NCBI GenBank assembly: GCA_026874595.1
Contig: CM049309.1
Location: forward strand, 53,480,079-53,544,078
DNA from: Sipunculus nudus
Taxonomy: Eukaryota > Annelida > Sipuncula > Golfingiida > Sipunculidae
Direction of reading: 5' to 3'
DNA: 64,000 nt
The notes beneath the pieces are model-generated. The model did no database searches and was not told the DNA's origin. It was given only the letters and a program-made list of their open reading frames with translations. Positions 1-11,586 of the stretch are shown here, one piece after another. The position numbers were made by a program, and so were the translations under genes. Position 1 is the first letter of the stretch; the number at the start of each line of letters is the position of its first letter.

Positions 1-1129
1 CTCAGTGTATTGTTCTATATTGTGGATGTCAGACTGGGAACCAGTCCCATGCAGCCCAAACAGACTACTTGTGCAGCCTACAAATGCTCTTAAATGGTGA
101 TGTCTTGTGCAAATTCCAAAAATCTCGCATAAAATACTATGCTTTTTGAGACAACACTGAGAATTATACCCTTTTCATAGGGCAAACACAAACTGTTTTT
201 AAACCATTTTGAAATGTTTTGAGCGTTCACACAGCAATCCAAAGCGTTTACAAACCATTTTGGCCATTTTGGATCAAGCTCAGGAGGTGGTTTTGAAAAG
301 TTTGCGGTTCCTTTTCTGCGGTTGCAAATAAAATGTGTTTTTATATGTAATATACACAATTTGTTCATATGACATATATGATATTAATGTATGATATACC
401 AGTAGATTATATATGTATGTATCCTTAAATTGTGAATGTAAAAAAAATTATGGCAGTAAAAAATGTAGAAAACCAGCTGCTTGAATTGAAACATGTACCT
501 GTATTGAGCAGATCATTCACCAGTGTATGATCATTCACCAGTGAATGATAGGCAAGTTTCAAGTGTTTACAGTGATTTAAATCAATATTTTCAGGGTGAG
601 AATGGTTTTTCACGTGGCATATGCTGAAAAACAAGTTGATAATTGGGGAAACCCCTATGTGACGTAAACAGTTCAGATTGGTTCCTCATCTGACCCCATC
701 CGTTTGAATTCTTTGTTGGACCAGTCGCTACATGATCAGACAAAAATTTTGTCCGATGACCAGTCGAAATGCTGATAACAAAAAAACATATTTGCATCAC
801 TGGGAAACTGGTTATATGGTCCAATGGCCGAAACCGCAAGTATAAAGGCTTTGCATCTCGAAACACTGTCGTTCACAAGATCGGGTTCAGCTCTCAAATG
901 GCATGGCTGGGTCTCCGCTGCTGGGATCAGAAGAAGGAATGTGGGTTGCTTCTGGCTTTGCGGCTGTGGATGCTGTGGCGTTCCTGAAAGATCACCGACT
1001 CGGGATGGATGATGGCGGCCTTTGCAGCTCTCTGCTTGGCTTGGTGTGGCATTGTGACTGTTGGCTCAGAGAACATGCTTAAGGAGTGCACAGTCTTGAC
1101 CGCAGCAACCTGTAGCTGCTCGAAGAGGG
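1..1129. other. No confident feature; GC-richer patch near 880-1090
   Basis: I see no recognisable gene or repeat here. The stretch at about 880-1090 is richer in G, C and CpG than its surroundings, and one plus-strand frame stays open through it (reading ...GMWVASGFAAVDAVAFLKD...), but I do not recognise the product and see no splice sites that would make it an exon. It could be part of an older transposon into which the foldback element at 1130 inserted. Confidence 0.3.
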
Positions 1130-2002
1130 TATATGTCGAGGGAAGAATGAGAATCTGGGAAGATTCGAAATCCTCCCGGGAAAAATGAGAATTCTGATTT
1201 TTCTCGGGAAAAATGAGAATCCAGAGATGGTATGAAGGGATTCCCATTCTTCCCAGGAAGAATGAGAATTCAAGTCTCTCCCGGGAAAATTGAGAATTCT
1301 AATTTTTCCCGGGAGAGAATGGAATTCAGTTTTGAATTTCAAACCTGGGAAAAATGAGAATTCTCATTCTTCCCGGGAAGAATGGGAATTATTGATGCCA
1401 ACTTAACTCTTTTAATTTTTTTAATACTTAGTCAATCTAACATAGATGTTTATTTTCATTGAATTGTAGATTAAAAATATTCACATTTAGAAATCTTTAT
1501 AACTGAATCATGTGTGCTATGAACTAATATGTAAATATCCGGTGTGGTTGTTTTCAACTGACATGGGTTTAGTACTATCATGTGTGAATAAAACTGATTT
1601 TAACAGAAATGGGTTTTTTCATGACAAAAAATGTTACTGTTCTTTAAGCAATAGTCAGTTAATAACACAAAAATTTGGTTATAATACCGTAGTAAAATAT
1701 GCAAACTTAACCCTCCTTAACTATTAAAAGGATATCATTTAACAAATTGGAGCTGGCTGGGAAAAATAAGAATTCTGGTTTTTCCCGGGAAAAATCAGAA
1801 TTCTCATTCTTCCCGGGAAAAATGAGAATCAAATCATAGTATGAAATATTTAATGATTCTCATTTTTCCTGGGAAGAATGGGAATTCCCATTATTCCTGG
1901 GAAAAATCAGAATTCTCATTTTTCCTGGGAAAAATCAGAATTCTCATTTTTCCCGGGAGGATTCTGAATCTTCCAAGATTCTCATTCTTCCCTCGACATA
2001 TA
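1130..2002. mobile_element. Foldback/MITE-like element FB1 with long inverted repeats
   Basis: The left end reads TATATGTCGAGGGAAGAATG and the right end is its reverse complement. The inverted repeat runs about 95 bp with few mismatches. Each arm consists of a short unit repeated in both orientations, built from the palindromes CCCGGG and AGAATTCT joined by 'aaaaatgag'. The arms (about 1130-1390 and 1750-2002) flank roughly 360 bp of AT-rich DNA with no coding capacity. The ends fit a TA or TATA target site; no longer target duplication is visible. No transposase is encoded, so it is non-autonomous. Open frames in the arms are by-products of the repeat. Confidence 0.8.
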
Positions 2003-2487
2003 CTTTCTTTGGCTTGGCTGACCAGTTGAATAGGTACCGCGACCACAATTGCATACAAGAAATGGGTCCTTCATAATTTCATATGTTCTACACTATCAGC
2101 AACCGAACTGCGGCCACAACTGCATAAAAGGAATCGTAGCTTTAGTCTTTCTTGTAGCTGTAGGGTGTGCTCATGGACAAGTATGTACTTGGAATCAGAC
2201 AAACTACTAAAACTGTTTTAATCGTTCTGTGTAATGTTTCATGCCATATTCATACATACAACAGACAGAGATTTATGCTATAGCATTTAATGCTAGGGTC
2301 TGTTTATGATGTGGGTAAACACCCATACCTGCAACACATATCAGAGTTACCAGGTCTTTATCAATACACCTATCTTTAACTAGGTGAACATGTCTCTGGT
2401 AAATACAAGCAATGACCCTTGGTGACTATGCGAGTGCCACTGCTATACCATTCTCTTTTTCAATATAATGTTGCTTTAAATTTGTTT
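2003..2487. other. No feature seen
   Basis: AT-rich non-coding sequence; I see no gene, repeat array or inverted repeat. Confidence 0.4.
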
Positions 2488-2690
2488 ACCTCCGCTATGG
2501 AGGTTATGTTTTCACCCTAGTCTGTTTATTTGGTACCAGAATATGCTAAAACTGCTGAACCTATTTACACCTGACTTTAAACAAGGTAGGAATATGTGCC
2601 AGGGCAGGACTAACTAAATTTTTGTGTGAGTTTGTGGTGTTCGGGGATCAAGTGGGGTTTTACCTTGGTGGAGGTATGTGCACTACTCCT
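2488..2690 (+). repeat. Degenerate 'acctccgc' dispersed repeat
   Basis: It begins with the near-palindrome acctccgctatggaggt (2488-2504) and ends with accttggtggaggt (2662-2675), an inverted match to the start. This boundary pair, with an interior reading 'ttttgtgtgagtttgtggtgttcgggatca'-like text, resembles a short non-coding repeat that I recall as common in molluscs and other invertebrates. That recollection was not checked. A decayed relative appears at about 39195-39415. Confidence 0.5.
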
Positions 2691-4059
2691 ACCAAAGGTA
2701 TGGCCTTTACTACTGGTGAAATAATGCCCTCTCCTTTATGTGTTTGGTTCAATGTGCATAATTTTATTATACTCATTATAGGAGCCTTGTAAGCTCCATT
2801 CAAGGCCCAGGATTAAATATGGTCGAACTAGTTTATATCATTACACTTTGCAGTGTTCACCTGACTATTATGAATACTCTCAGGTCCACTGGGCCTACTA
2901 ATATATAAATGTCAGGGCTAAACCTGACATTACCAGTATAGAACCTGCAGGACCTTTATAATTTCAGTCCCTCCACAGTAATAATTCCATCCAGTGGTGG
3001 ACTTATATGTGTTATATTATAAAGACTGATCACATATTTCTAATAGGGACTTTTCTAATGGCAGCATTTTTAACCCAGTGTTCATCTCTTTTCCATTTGT
3101 ATATGAGAGGTTGTGGTAATAAGCTTGAGACAAAAATTTGAACCAGACTGGTCTGATATATAAGGTTACATTCAGCAATTGTTTTCCTCATGTCTGGTGA
3201 AACTCTTCTCTAGAGAACCTGAACCTTGGTACAGCAGATGAATGAATCTCTGCTCTATTTGTAAGGGGCCTTAAGAATTCTTTTGTTTACATAAATTTAA
3301 GATTCATGTCCTTGTAAATAAGTTCATAGTGGTCAAGGATTAAAAATTGTTTGTTCACATGTTTTCTCTCTTGTTGCTGCATAGAGCACACAGAATATAA
3401 AGTGAATACAATAAGATCCTAAGCAAACCAAATCCCATAAATCAAACACTATCAGTATACGTGCAATACATATAAAAATATCTTCCTTGTTACTAATACA
3501 ACAAATGTTAATGGCTGTGTTTTTAAGGTTTTGTTTTCTTGGGAACACTCCTTCAAAATGCAGTTTATTGTTCATTTACACCACACACCATATGGTAACC
3601 TATAAACAGCACATTTCAGATTACTGTGTGCCAGCTGGCTCCAGGGATACATGAATGAACATGCAGTTGTGTGGTTGGTCGTTACTACACTACCTGTGTG
3701 TTCCTTTTAACTTTAACATGAATATATCAAGGTTTATACCCCCTTCAGAATGCTTCAGACATTAAAAACACTTTTACTGCAGGAAGTGAAGGCAAAAGTG
3801 CAAAGACCCAAGCTTCCAGAAGCAGACTGGGAAGTAAACCAATGATAACTACAGTGCACTCATTAACACACCTTACCCCGTGTGCTATATAATAAAATGG
3901 CATTTTGAATGTATTTTTGCTTATTTAAACAAATCTGTTGATGGCTGAACCTTTGAGTCAAGCTTTTTATATGCAATTAAATGGGAATTTAATGCACAAT
4001 GTTGCTTAATGCACATAGCCCTCTGCAGCAGGGTCAGTTAAGTCAATGTACAGAGTCCT
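2691..4059. other. No feature seen (probable UGCG intron)
   Basis: AT-rich sequence with no recognised gene or repeat. It lies downstream of the UGCG exon in transcription direction, so it is probably intronic. I looked for the next UGCG exon on the minus strand and did not find it. Confidence 0.4.
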
Positions 4060-4073
4060 CCACTAGAGGGCAG
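4060..4073 (+). promoter_or_regulatory. CTCF-consensus site
   Basis: The 14 bases CCACTAGAGGGCAG match the bilaterian CTCF core consensus CCASYAGRKGGCAS at every position. The site lies about 520 bp past the donor of the UGCG exon, in non-repetitive DNA. CTCF and its motif are conserved across bilaterians, so function is plausible; occupancy is not shown by sequence alone. Confidence 0.5.
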
Positions 4074-4592
4074 CGTCATCAACCTTAGGATCTTATCTCC
4101 CAACAGATGGTATCATCATCAAAGCAGCATATCCACTGGGGCAGTACATGTTTTTTTTTAAAGATTAACTGAAGGAAGTGAAGAGTTAAATATGTGTTTA
4201 ACATATTCATAACTTAACTGGTTCATATGCTTTTGAAAGGATATTAAAATTTTTTTTATAAAGATTATGACAGCCTGATCCTTCAGCAACAAAGAAAGAG
4301 TTAACACTGATAAAAGCCATGGGTTAATAAGCTGACTGCAATGCAAGGTATACATACCAGTCCTTGTCAGCTACACTTTAAAGTTATATATGTGGAATGA
4401 TTATTGCCTTTGCAATATTTTATTTTGCAACTATACAGAATAGTCACTAAATGAATTTGTGAGAACAAGATACATGTGGAGCATGTCATTATGTGCAAAA
4501 CTGACAGGAATGGTGAGAATGTATATGCCCCCATCCAATAATTTCAGGAATCCACAATAAATTTAGTGACAACTGTCTGCAGTATCACTCAC

Positions 4593-4731
4593 CGCTGGAT
4601 AGTCCATGTTAAAAAATGTCTCCAGGTTCTCATAGAGATGCGGGTCAACTCCCGTCAGAGGTTTCAATATGGATACCCCGGGTAGGTCCACGTCGGGTGA
4701 GATCTGGGGTTTTTTGTGTAACCTCCATTTT
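4593..4731 (-). CDS. UGCG: Ceramide glucosyltransferase, one internal exon
   Basis: Partial gene: one 139-bp minus-strand exon coding for 46 residues. UGCG (GT21) transfers glucose from UDP-glucose to ceramide on the cytosolic face of the Golgi, the first step of glycosphingolipid synthesis. The translation contains [15 protein letters not shown] and then [11 protein letters not shown], a hallmark of the family just after its N-terminal membrane anchor; in vertebrate UGCG this block is also an early exon. The acceptor is strong (a T-rich tract then ttttcattt-like sequence ending tttcag, at 4732 and above) and the donor is GTGAGT (4587-4592). The first base completes a split codon and the exon ends on a codon boundary. 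The catalytic Asp motifs and the QxxRW motif lie in later exons, below position 1. The first exon should lie above 4731, but I could not find it. An intact exon with both splice sites argues against a processed pseudogene. Confidence 0.88.
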
Positions 4732-7051
4732 CTGAAATGACCAAAAAAAAAATAAAAATTAAATGTTAGTGCACTGCTGAGTAAATAATGTTCACTGTGA
4801 TATAATAATGCTATTGTGCTGCTGCTGTCAATAACACCTGTACAAAAAGTGTCAACACCTGTGCTAAAAGTATGAAAGGTGAACAGATATTTAAGTGATA
4901 TATATATTATATATGTGGCATGAGAGGCATAATGACTGATGGAAAATTGAGGTACACATGAAACATGACTATAAACCCAAATCTATGCACACAGAACACA
5001 AAGCAGTTCTGGAATTTTATTACAGCTTAGCTCACATAGCACTCTCAAGAGTCCCTGCTTCTGGTAGAGCAGTTAACAGACAACTGGTCATTTTAATACA
5101 GAAGCTTGTGCAGTGAGGGTGACAATTTTAATAGTAACTTCAACACAACAAAAGCAAAGATCATCAGATTTTTAAGAATTCAACATCATTAGCAATACTT
5201 TTATCTGACATTAATATTCACTGCAAAATGCTAAACAGTAAAATGGTTCAAATTTGGTGAAGTGCTGGGCCTGCACACTGAACTGTCAGTAGGTTTTATA
5301 TTTAATCCATAACAGTGCACCCTGGTACCAAGTGGCAGATTTTTTGGGATCAGGTGGCTTTTAATAAATACATTTTGTTTCACTTGCTTATTTTCTGCTT
5401 CAGTTCAGAATACAGGATTTGTTTCTCCTCAACTAAATCCAATAATGCACTCCAAGTGGTAAATGGAGAGATGTCATAACAGGAGGTATAATCCACAGGG
5501 TATGAGGGATATCAGTGTGTGGATGGCATATATATAGTTACTTATGTATAAAACCATGGTGTCTCTACTTCCATTAAGAGGTTGAAGCTGAAAGTGACCT
5601 TACTATTACCATACAGATATTTCTAAAGCAGTTGACAATATTTACATCATGTACTTCATGCATCTGCCAAACATCCAGGGACATACCATCACCCTAAATC
5701 TTCAACAAGTGGAAAGAGGTCATGACATCCTGGGAATACTGATATCATCCACAGATTCAGTGTTAATTTGACTTTAATTTTATAATATTATCAGAAATGT
5801 TATCAAAATGTTTAAGGTTATCATCAAGTTAATAAATTCCAGCAAGCCACTCTGGTGTTGTTTGCATGACTAAATGAACAAGCCTGCCAGTGTTCAGGCC
5901 TAATTCAAAACTGAAAACCAAATCCCACAAACACAATGTAAACAATGTTTAGACTGTCTGAAGAAGAACACTTGTGCATCCGGTATGGGACAGGTTTATA
6001 GGACTTTATTTTGGTCAAATTATCGATGCCTTCCCAGTAATACTAAAGGTTAAGTCTGGAACTAGCACCAAATCTGCTCCAAAAGCCTTGTAAAACAAGT
6101 TTACACCAGTCCCTTGATTGGTCTAATTGCTTTGTTCATGATTTATGAAACAGACGCAGGTGTGGCTCACTGAAACAAGGTCTGTGAAAGCGTGGCTGCC
6201 ACAAACTTGATAGTATTATGACCATTTGGTTGTTAGGCTGGTAAAGGATTTATTTGGCTGGGATCCATCCAGAGGCAACACAACTTGCTTTGATTGTCAC
6301 ATAGTTTATTTCTTGAATCAGCTCTCTTTGGTTCCTATGCTTCTCCCTTTTACTCTCTACCCCACCCCTACATCGACATATATCCTACCGCATAGACCAC
6401 ATACCAGAGGTCTTAGAAAATAACCAATCTTAGGGTTTGGATCTAAATATGAATACTAAATACAATTACGTTGGCCAATTGCTTCCTAGAACTAGTTATT
6501 GATATTAAGATAGCTTCATTTGGAGAACTCAGTCTCTAAGACAGAACATAAGATGCTTTTGTAAAATTACCATTTTTATGGCCACTGCCCTACTACCCTG
6601 TCCTGACAGTAGACCATTGTCATCACAATGGAATGTGCTTGTGATTTTGATAACAGCTTACCCTAATGTATGTCACAACCGTACATGGTTCAGTATTAGA
6701 AATTGTATTTATATTTCTGACTATTTTTAAAACTGTTAATTATATTCTTCATGCTGGGGTCCTACTATCCATACATGTACTTTTAATTTTTTTTGCTTTC
6801 CCAAATCTGCTGGTCAGCATTTGTGTTAGGTTAGTTTAGATATTAAGGTATCACATTTCTAATGTATTTTGTATCAACTATTGATGGAAATGGGAGATAC
6901 CACCACATGATTTTATAAAGCACCAATGGAGATTTGTAAATATCATAGGTATACTGTAACTGGGAAATTCATTAAGTTTTTCCAATAGCCTAAAACGATT
7001 AATGAATTACTTTCAACAATGTAAAAATGTCCAGGACTAGTGCCAACTATG
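4732..7051. other. No feature seen (probable UGCG intron 1)
   Basis: AT-rich DNA without recognised coding sequence or repeats, directly upstream of the UGCG exon and so probably part of its first intron. Confidence 0.4.
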
Positions 7052-7053
7052 TA

Positions 7054-8034
7054 CAGTGAAACTCCCCTAAGCCGGTCACTCAAGGGACTGGAGGATTTTG
7101 TCTATATTAGTGAGTTGTCCTGTTTAGAGGAGTTTGGCATACTGCGTCAATTTGTCATTGAATGTTTGGGATATCCTATGTTTCAATTAAATTTATGCCT
7201 AATTTGAAATAGGCTACATAAATTTGATTTAAATCATTTTCAAAATAGCGTAAATATGCACCTGCAATTTATTAAATATAATTATTTTAAAAAAGGACAA
7301 ACATCAGGTAGGCCACCCAAAATAATCGTTGCAGTTTCACTTAAACGTACCATGCTTCATCTTCTAGGCAAGCGGCAGTTCATAGATGGTTGCACTTGGC
7401 ATACTGAAGATTTGATTATTGACAGCATGATTATTTGTTAAAGGAAAGTCATTACCTCGCACTCACCATAACAAAGGCAAATTGTCGCAAACTATAATTA
7501 CAGCTCCCCAGGCCGGATACCAATCACAAAGTATGAATAGCAGTCTTTGATGGTGGTCTTGTCGAATGAAAAGCTGTTTCAGTTTGAAAGCTTATTTTTT
7601 TCCTAACTGACCTGCTAATCTTAATTTAATAATGATTGTGTAATCAACATATTTATAGAAAAAAACAACAATTTCAATACTGTATATTTATATATAACAT
7701 TCCAAAGTATCACCAAACTACGCTTGTCCCTGGGCTGTCGCTTTAAGTTTAACCAAAACAGGTCATAGGCGGTCATGACCTAAGAGCTCCATCTTTCAGC
7801 AAATATATGAAGAAAATAGAACTCGCGATGTCTGTCTGCTTTTGAGGGTCGTAATATATTCTGGATATGCTGGCGGGATGGGAAAAATTGTCTGTTGTCC
7901 AGGATAGTGAGTTGTCCGCTTTACTAGATTTACGTTAAACATTATACAGAGGCAAAATGAAGGGACTGAGATTTAGTGTCCGCATTTGTGAGTTGTCCGC
8001 CTTACAGAGTTGTCCGCAAGTAGGAGATTCACCG
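7054..8034. mobile_element. Non-autonomous TA-target DNA transposon, pogo/Tigger-like ends
   Basis: The left end reads CAGTGAAACTCCCCTAAGCC; the right end, reversed and complemented, reads CGGTGAATCTCCTACTTGCG, and TA flanks both (7052-7053 and 8035-8036). Both subterminal parts repeat 'gagttgtccgc' or close variants, as expected of transposase binding sites. Starts like CAGTGAAACTCC are typical of pogo/Tigger members of the Tc1/mariner superfamily. At 981 bp with no long open frame it is a deletion derivative or MITE. The pogo assignment is inference. Confidence 0.72.
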
Positions 8035-8566
8035 TATTATTAAAATACTATAGAGAAATTTTATTCCATATTTTACCATTAGGACTACAGCACTTAAAGA
8101 GCTCACATCAATGTTTCTTATTAGTGGCTGACAAGTTTCAGTTTCACACAGCTGGCAGGACATCTTCTGCCATCATTTGACATTTACGGTTGGATTTAAT
8201 CTATAAATAAGTCATGAGCATTAAATGTCTGGAGATTCTAAGTGGACAACCCAACCGGAACCTAATTTAATCACACACAATGAATAATGCAGGCTGGTTC
8301 TGTAATATTCATTGATCAAGGAAGCCTCAGACAGACCCATGTGGAATACAAATTCACTGATGAATCAAATAGTAAAATAACAAATTCAGGGAATTTATGA
8401 GAGACTTTTTTGTTTCTTTCATGGCAGCCGTTTAAGCAGGTAATAGTACCCGAAAGTCATTATTCACAAGACAGTTAACATGATCAGCCAAATGACAAAC
8501 ATAACTAGTAAGTAACAATTTCTATCTTGACACTTTACAAGACCCATTCTGAAAGGATTTTAAAAT

Positions 8567-8572
<6 letters not shown>
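8035..8572. other. No feature seen
   Basis: AT-rich non-coding sequence between a DNA transposon and a TA microsatellite; nothing recognisable. Confidence 0.4.

Positions 8573-8644
<72 letters not shown>
8573..8644. repeat. (TA)n microsatellite, left part
   Basis: About 70 bases of uninterrupted TA. It continues on the far side of element FB2 (about 9126-9152), so one array was probably split by the insertion. Confidence 0.9.
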
Positions 8645-8648
<4 letters not shown>

Positions 8649-9122
8649 AGAGACGAGATTGAAATCCAGACGGATTTTAAATTCGCCTAGACGAGATTGC
8701 GATTATGATCTTGCCTAGGCGAGATTGCAATTGTGATCTCGCCTAGACGGATTTTAAACTCGCCTAGACGAGATCACAATCGCAATCTCGCCTAGGCGAG
8801 ATTAAAATCCATCATGGAGCAGGCCAGGATTTTAATCTCGCCTAGGCCAGTTTAAAATCTGTCTGGTGTCATCCAGGCGAGTTTAAAATCTGCCTGATAT
8901 TACTTAGGCGAGTTTAAAATCTGCCTAGGCGAGATTAAATAGTGATCTGATCTAATTTCCTAATATATTAAGCATTGTTACTGACATATGAAAGATGTCT
9001 TCAGTCGGTTTTTTCAATATTTTAACACTGAATGGTTATGTATAGTTCACAAGTAATATATTTATTAATCGCAATCTCGTCTAGGCGAATTTAAAATCCG
9101 CCTGGATTTCAATCTCGTCTCT

Positions 9123-9130
<8 letters not shown>
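8641..9130. mobile_element. Foldback/MITE-like element FB2
   Basis: The left end (8641-8704, starting tatatgtcagagacgagatt) and the right end (9065-9130) are inverted repeats of about 65 bp with one mismatch seen. The interior to about 8940 repeats a unit based on the palindrome CCTAGG and the strings GCGAGATT and TTTAAA in both orientations, followed by about 120 bp of unique AT-rich DNA. There is no coding capacity. It sits inside a TA microsatellite, consistent with a TA target. It shares terminal TATATGTC and the overall design with FB1 at 1130, but the subrepeats differ. Confidence 0.82.

Positions 9131-9152
<22 letters not shown>
9126..9152. repeat. (TA)n microsatellite, right part
   Basis: TA repeats immediately after FB2, matching the array on its left. 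Confidence 0.85.
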
Positions 9153-9153
<1 letters not shown>

Positions 9154-9271
9154 CATTTATTCCCCTGACAGGTAGATTAATGAGAGTACTAATCATGTAA
9201 ATGTTCACTGTCTGCCAGACAATATAATCTTCTTCGGCATGGCCAATAGCTCTGTCAAAATAAATCTTAAT

Positions 9272-9506
9272 CAGGGCTTGACATTGACTTTTGAAAGTAC
9301 TTCCCCAGTCAGGCAAGTGACATCAAACTTTTACTTGAACTACACAAAGTTTTAATTGCCCTACTGAAATCTTGGTTAAAGCTCGGACTCATTTGCCCAG
9401 TTGGGAAAGTATGCTCATTTGAGTTTGCACTGTGTTGCTCCAACAATATTTTCTGGAACTTTTTACTTTCTCTGGGCAAGTGGTTAACCACTGAAGTGAA
9501 GCCCTG
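9272..9506. mobile_element. Short TIR element, hAT-like (CAGGGCTTGACATT family)
   Basis: It starts CAGGGCTTGACATTGAC and ends ...GTTAACCACTGAAGTGAAGCCCTG, so CAGGGCTT is inverted at the two ends. It contains 'ctctgggcaagtgg', shared with a fragment at 59978-60103. CAGGG ends suggest the hAT superfamily, but I could not find a matching 8-bp target duplication. No transposase is encoded. Confidence 0.6.
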
Positions 9507-10888
9507 TAAAAGTATCGACCTGAATTCTGTAATCAAAGAGAGAAAGTGGATAAAAAAAAGAGGGCACCAAGATCATTTCCTGTTGACTCCTACATCATAC
9601 AGAGTGCATCCAAGTGAGAAATACCTGACATGCTGTGAAATATTATTTGAATCCACCATTCTCAAAGACAGTTAATTTTGAAATTTCTTCTCAACAAATC
9701 AATTCAATAAGACATACCTTTTTTCCAGCACTCGAGCTGATACAAAATGTGATCATGCTAAGCTTCTGTTCATCTGCTGATACAGTTATGGTCAGGTTCA
9801 TATACATATTGCCTAAATCAATTCCTCTAGACTTAAGACGCAATTCTGACAGTGGGTTAGTTCCAATCCAGCAGGAAATGGCCGAGATCATCAAAGTGAT
9901 GACAAAACATTTCCTGAATTCAGTCAGCCAATGATAACAGCTCGCATGATGTGACTGCATACTATTTTTAAAAATTTTCTCAATTATGAGGTCTCCAATA
10001 CCAAAGGCAAAACAATGATTATATAAAATGTTTTTCCAGTTATGGGACCATGGGAGATACAGAGTTCTAAAAATTTTCCAATTTTTTATTGTTCTGTACC
10101 AGAACACCAAACTTAAAGTATTATGGTCCATATTATGTAAATATTTCAGGATCCATTAAATAACCAGTGATCAGCAAACAATTACAAGTTAAGATTCAAC
10201 AAGGAATGAATATCTGATGAAGGCCATTATTAATCATTTATTGACAAGCAGGGTATAAGTGAGTCAAACTCATAACTATGACCCAGTCACTAATATCAGT
10301 ATTCTTATCACCTGAACCACATAAAGTGCTAGTAAATCAAGAAGTAAATGCTTACCTAAAAAGTATAATCTGTAAAAAAATTAAAGGGCACTGGCAAATG
10401 TTGCACACTTTCAGTTCAGTGATGATAAAGTAAACCAACCATAAATGGTGTGACATTTAACTAATGAGACAGCAAAAGGTACAACTAAAAGTGACAATGT
10501 ATAAAATGCTACAATTTTTAACAAATTTATTTCTTAACTGAGGACATAACTTGACATTCTGGTTCCTTAAATCAAATAAATCAATATATACAGACATCTT
10601 CAGACATCTATTTACCTGAATACCTGCATGAACTTTAATCTGTTTTAATCAATTACTTGTCACATTCCTGCTGCAGTCTTATCATGAATATCAGACCAGA
10701 CAAGTTCCTTGGGCAAGTAGAGACACACATCTTTGTTATCAGAAGAATATCTAGGCCAAAGCTTAAATACTGTAATGTGACTGTATTTGTAACATGATAT
10801 ACATTCCATAACATCCACAATATTTTCCATGGTGCTCATATTTCACATGCCACAAACATCCAACCATGAGGACTAAGTGCTAGAGATA
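9507..10888. other. No feature seen
   Basis: AT-rich sequence. Opposed open frames at about 9635-10131 have no recognisable domain and look like chance. Confidence 0.4.
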
Positions 10889-11586
10889 ACAAGGGACCTA
10901 TGGGTCACTGTGCTCAGCTGACGTTAACCTTGAAGGTAAAAATCTAAAATAATATCTAATGGAGATAAAGTGTAAGAGGAAGAGGTAATAAAGGCCATGG
11001 TTGGTTTATATGATTGGTTTGTATTGATGAGCACGAAATTGTTGCAAAAAATATTTTGTGACCTGACCATGTGTTTCCTAATGTTGAAACTAAAGCATGT
11101 GAGCAGTTTGTGAACAAATGATCTGTACTATTACCATGATCATTAGTTGGTTTTTCGATTAACTGTTGACATTTCAGTAGTTTACACATTTGTTCAATTG
11201 AATCTATTCTTTTTGTATAATATATATTATTAAATATATATGTATTTTTTTATGAAATGATTACAGTTGAAATATAGCTAATTAACAACATAAAACAGGG
11301 CAAACAAAGCCTGATCTCAAATTCTGCTGAAGCAGGAAAATAATGAACAAATGTTTGTATTAAATCCTGATTTTTTTATCACATCAATTATTTTCTAGTT
11401 TAAGTTTATATTTCTAAACATTTCCAATTTAACATATATATCTGAATATAAAAGTTGTTTCATAATTCTCAATTGCATCATCATAAATGTCAATCTTGTC
11501 AGATAACACCACATCATGCATACAAATGTTTATTTATTTTTACCACAAAAATATATCTTTTAAATCTGCAAAACAATAAATATCTA

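Noticed and set aside
4020-4045. Next UGCG exon, from a minus-strand 'TDPA' string
   Set aside because: The frame stops within a few codons on either side and the flanks do not match the family.
9635-10131. Overlapping 99- and 146-codon frames on opposite strands
   Set aside because: Neither contains a recognisable domain; composition is AT-rich and no splice or start context supports them.
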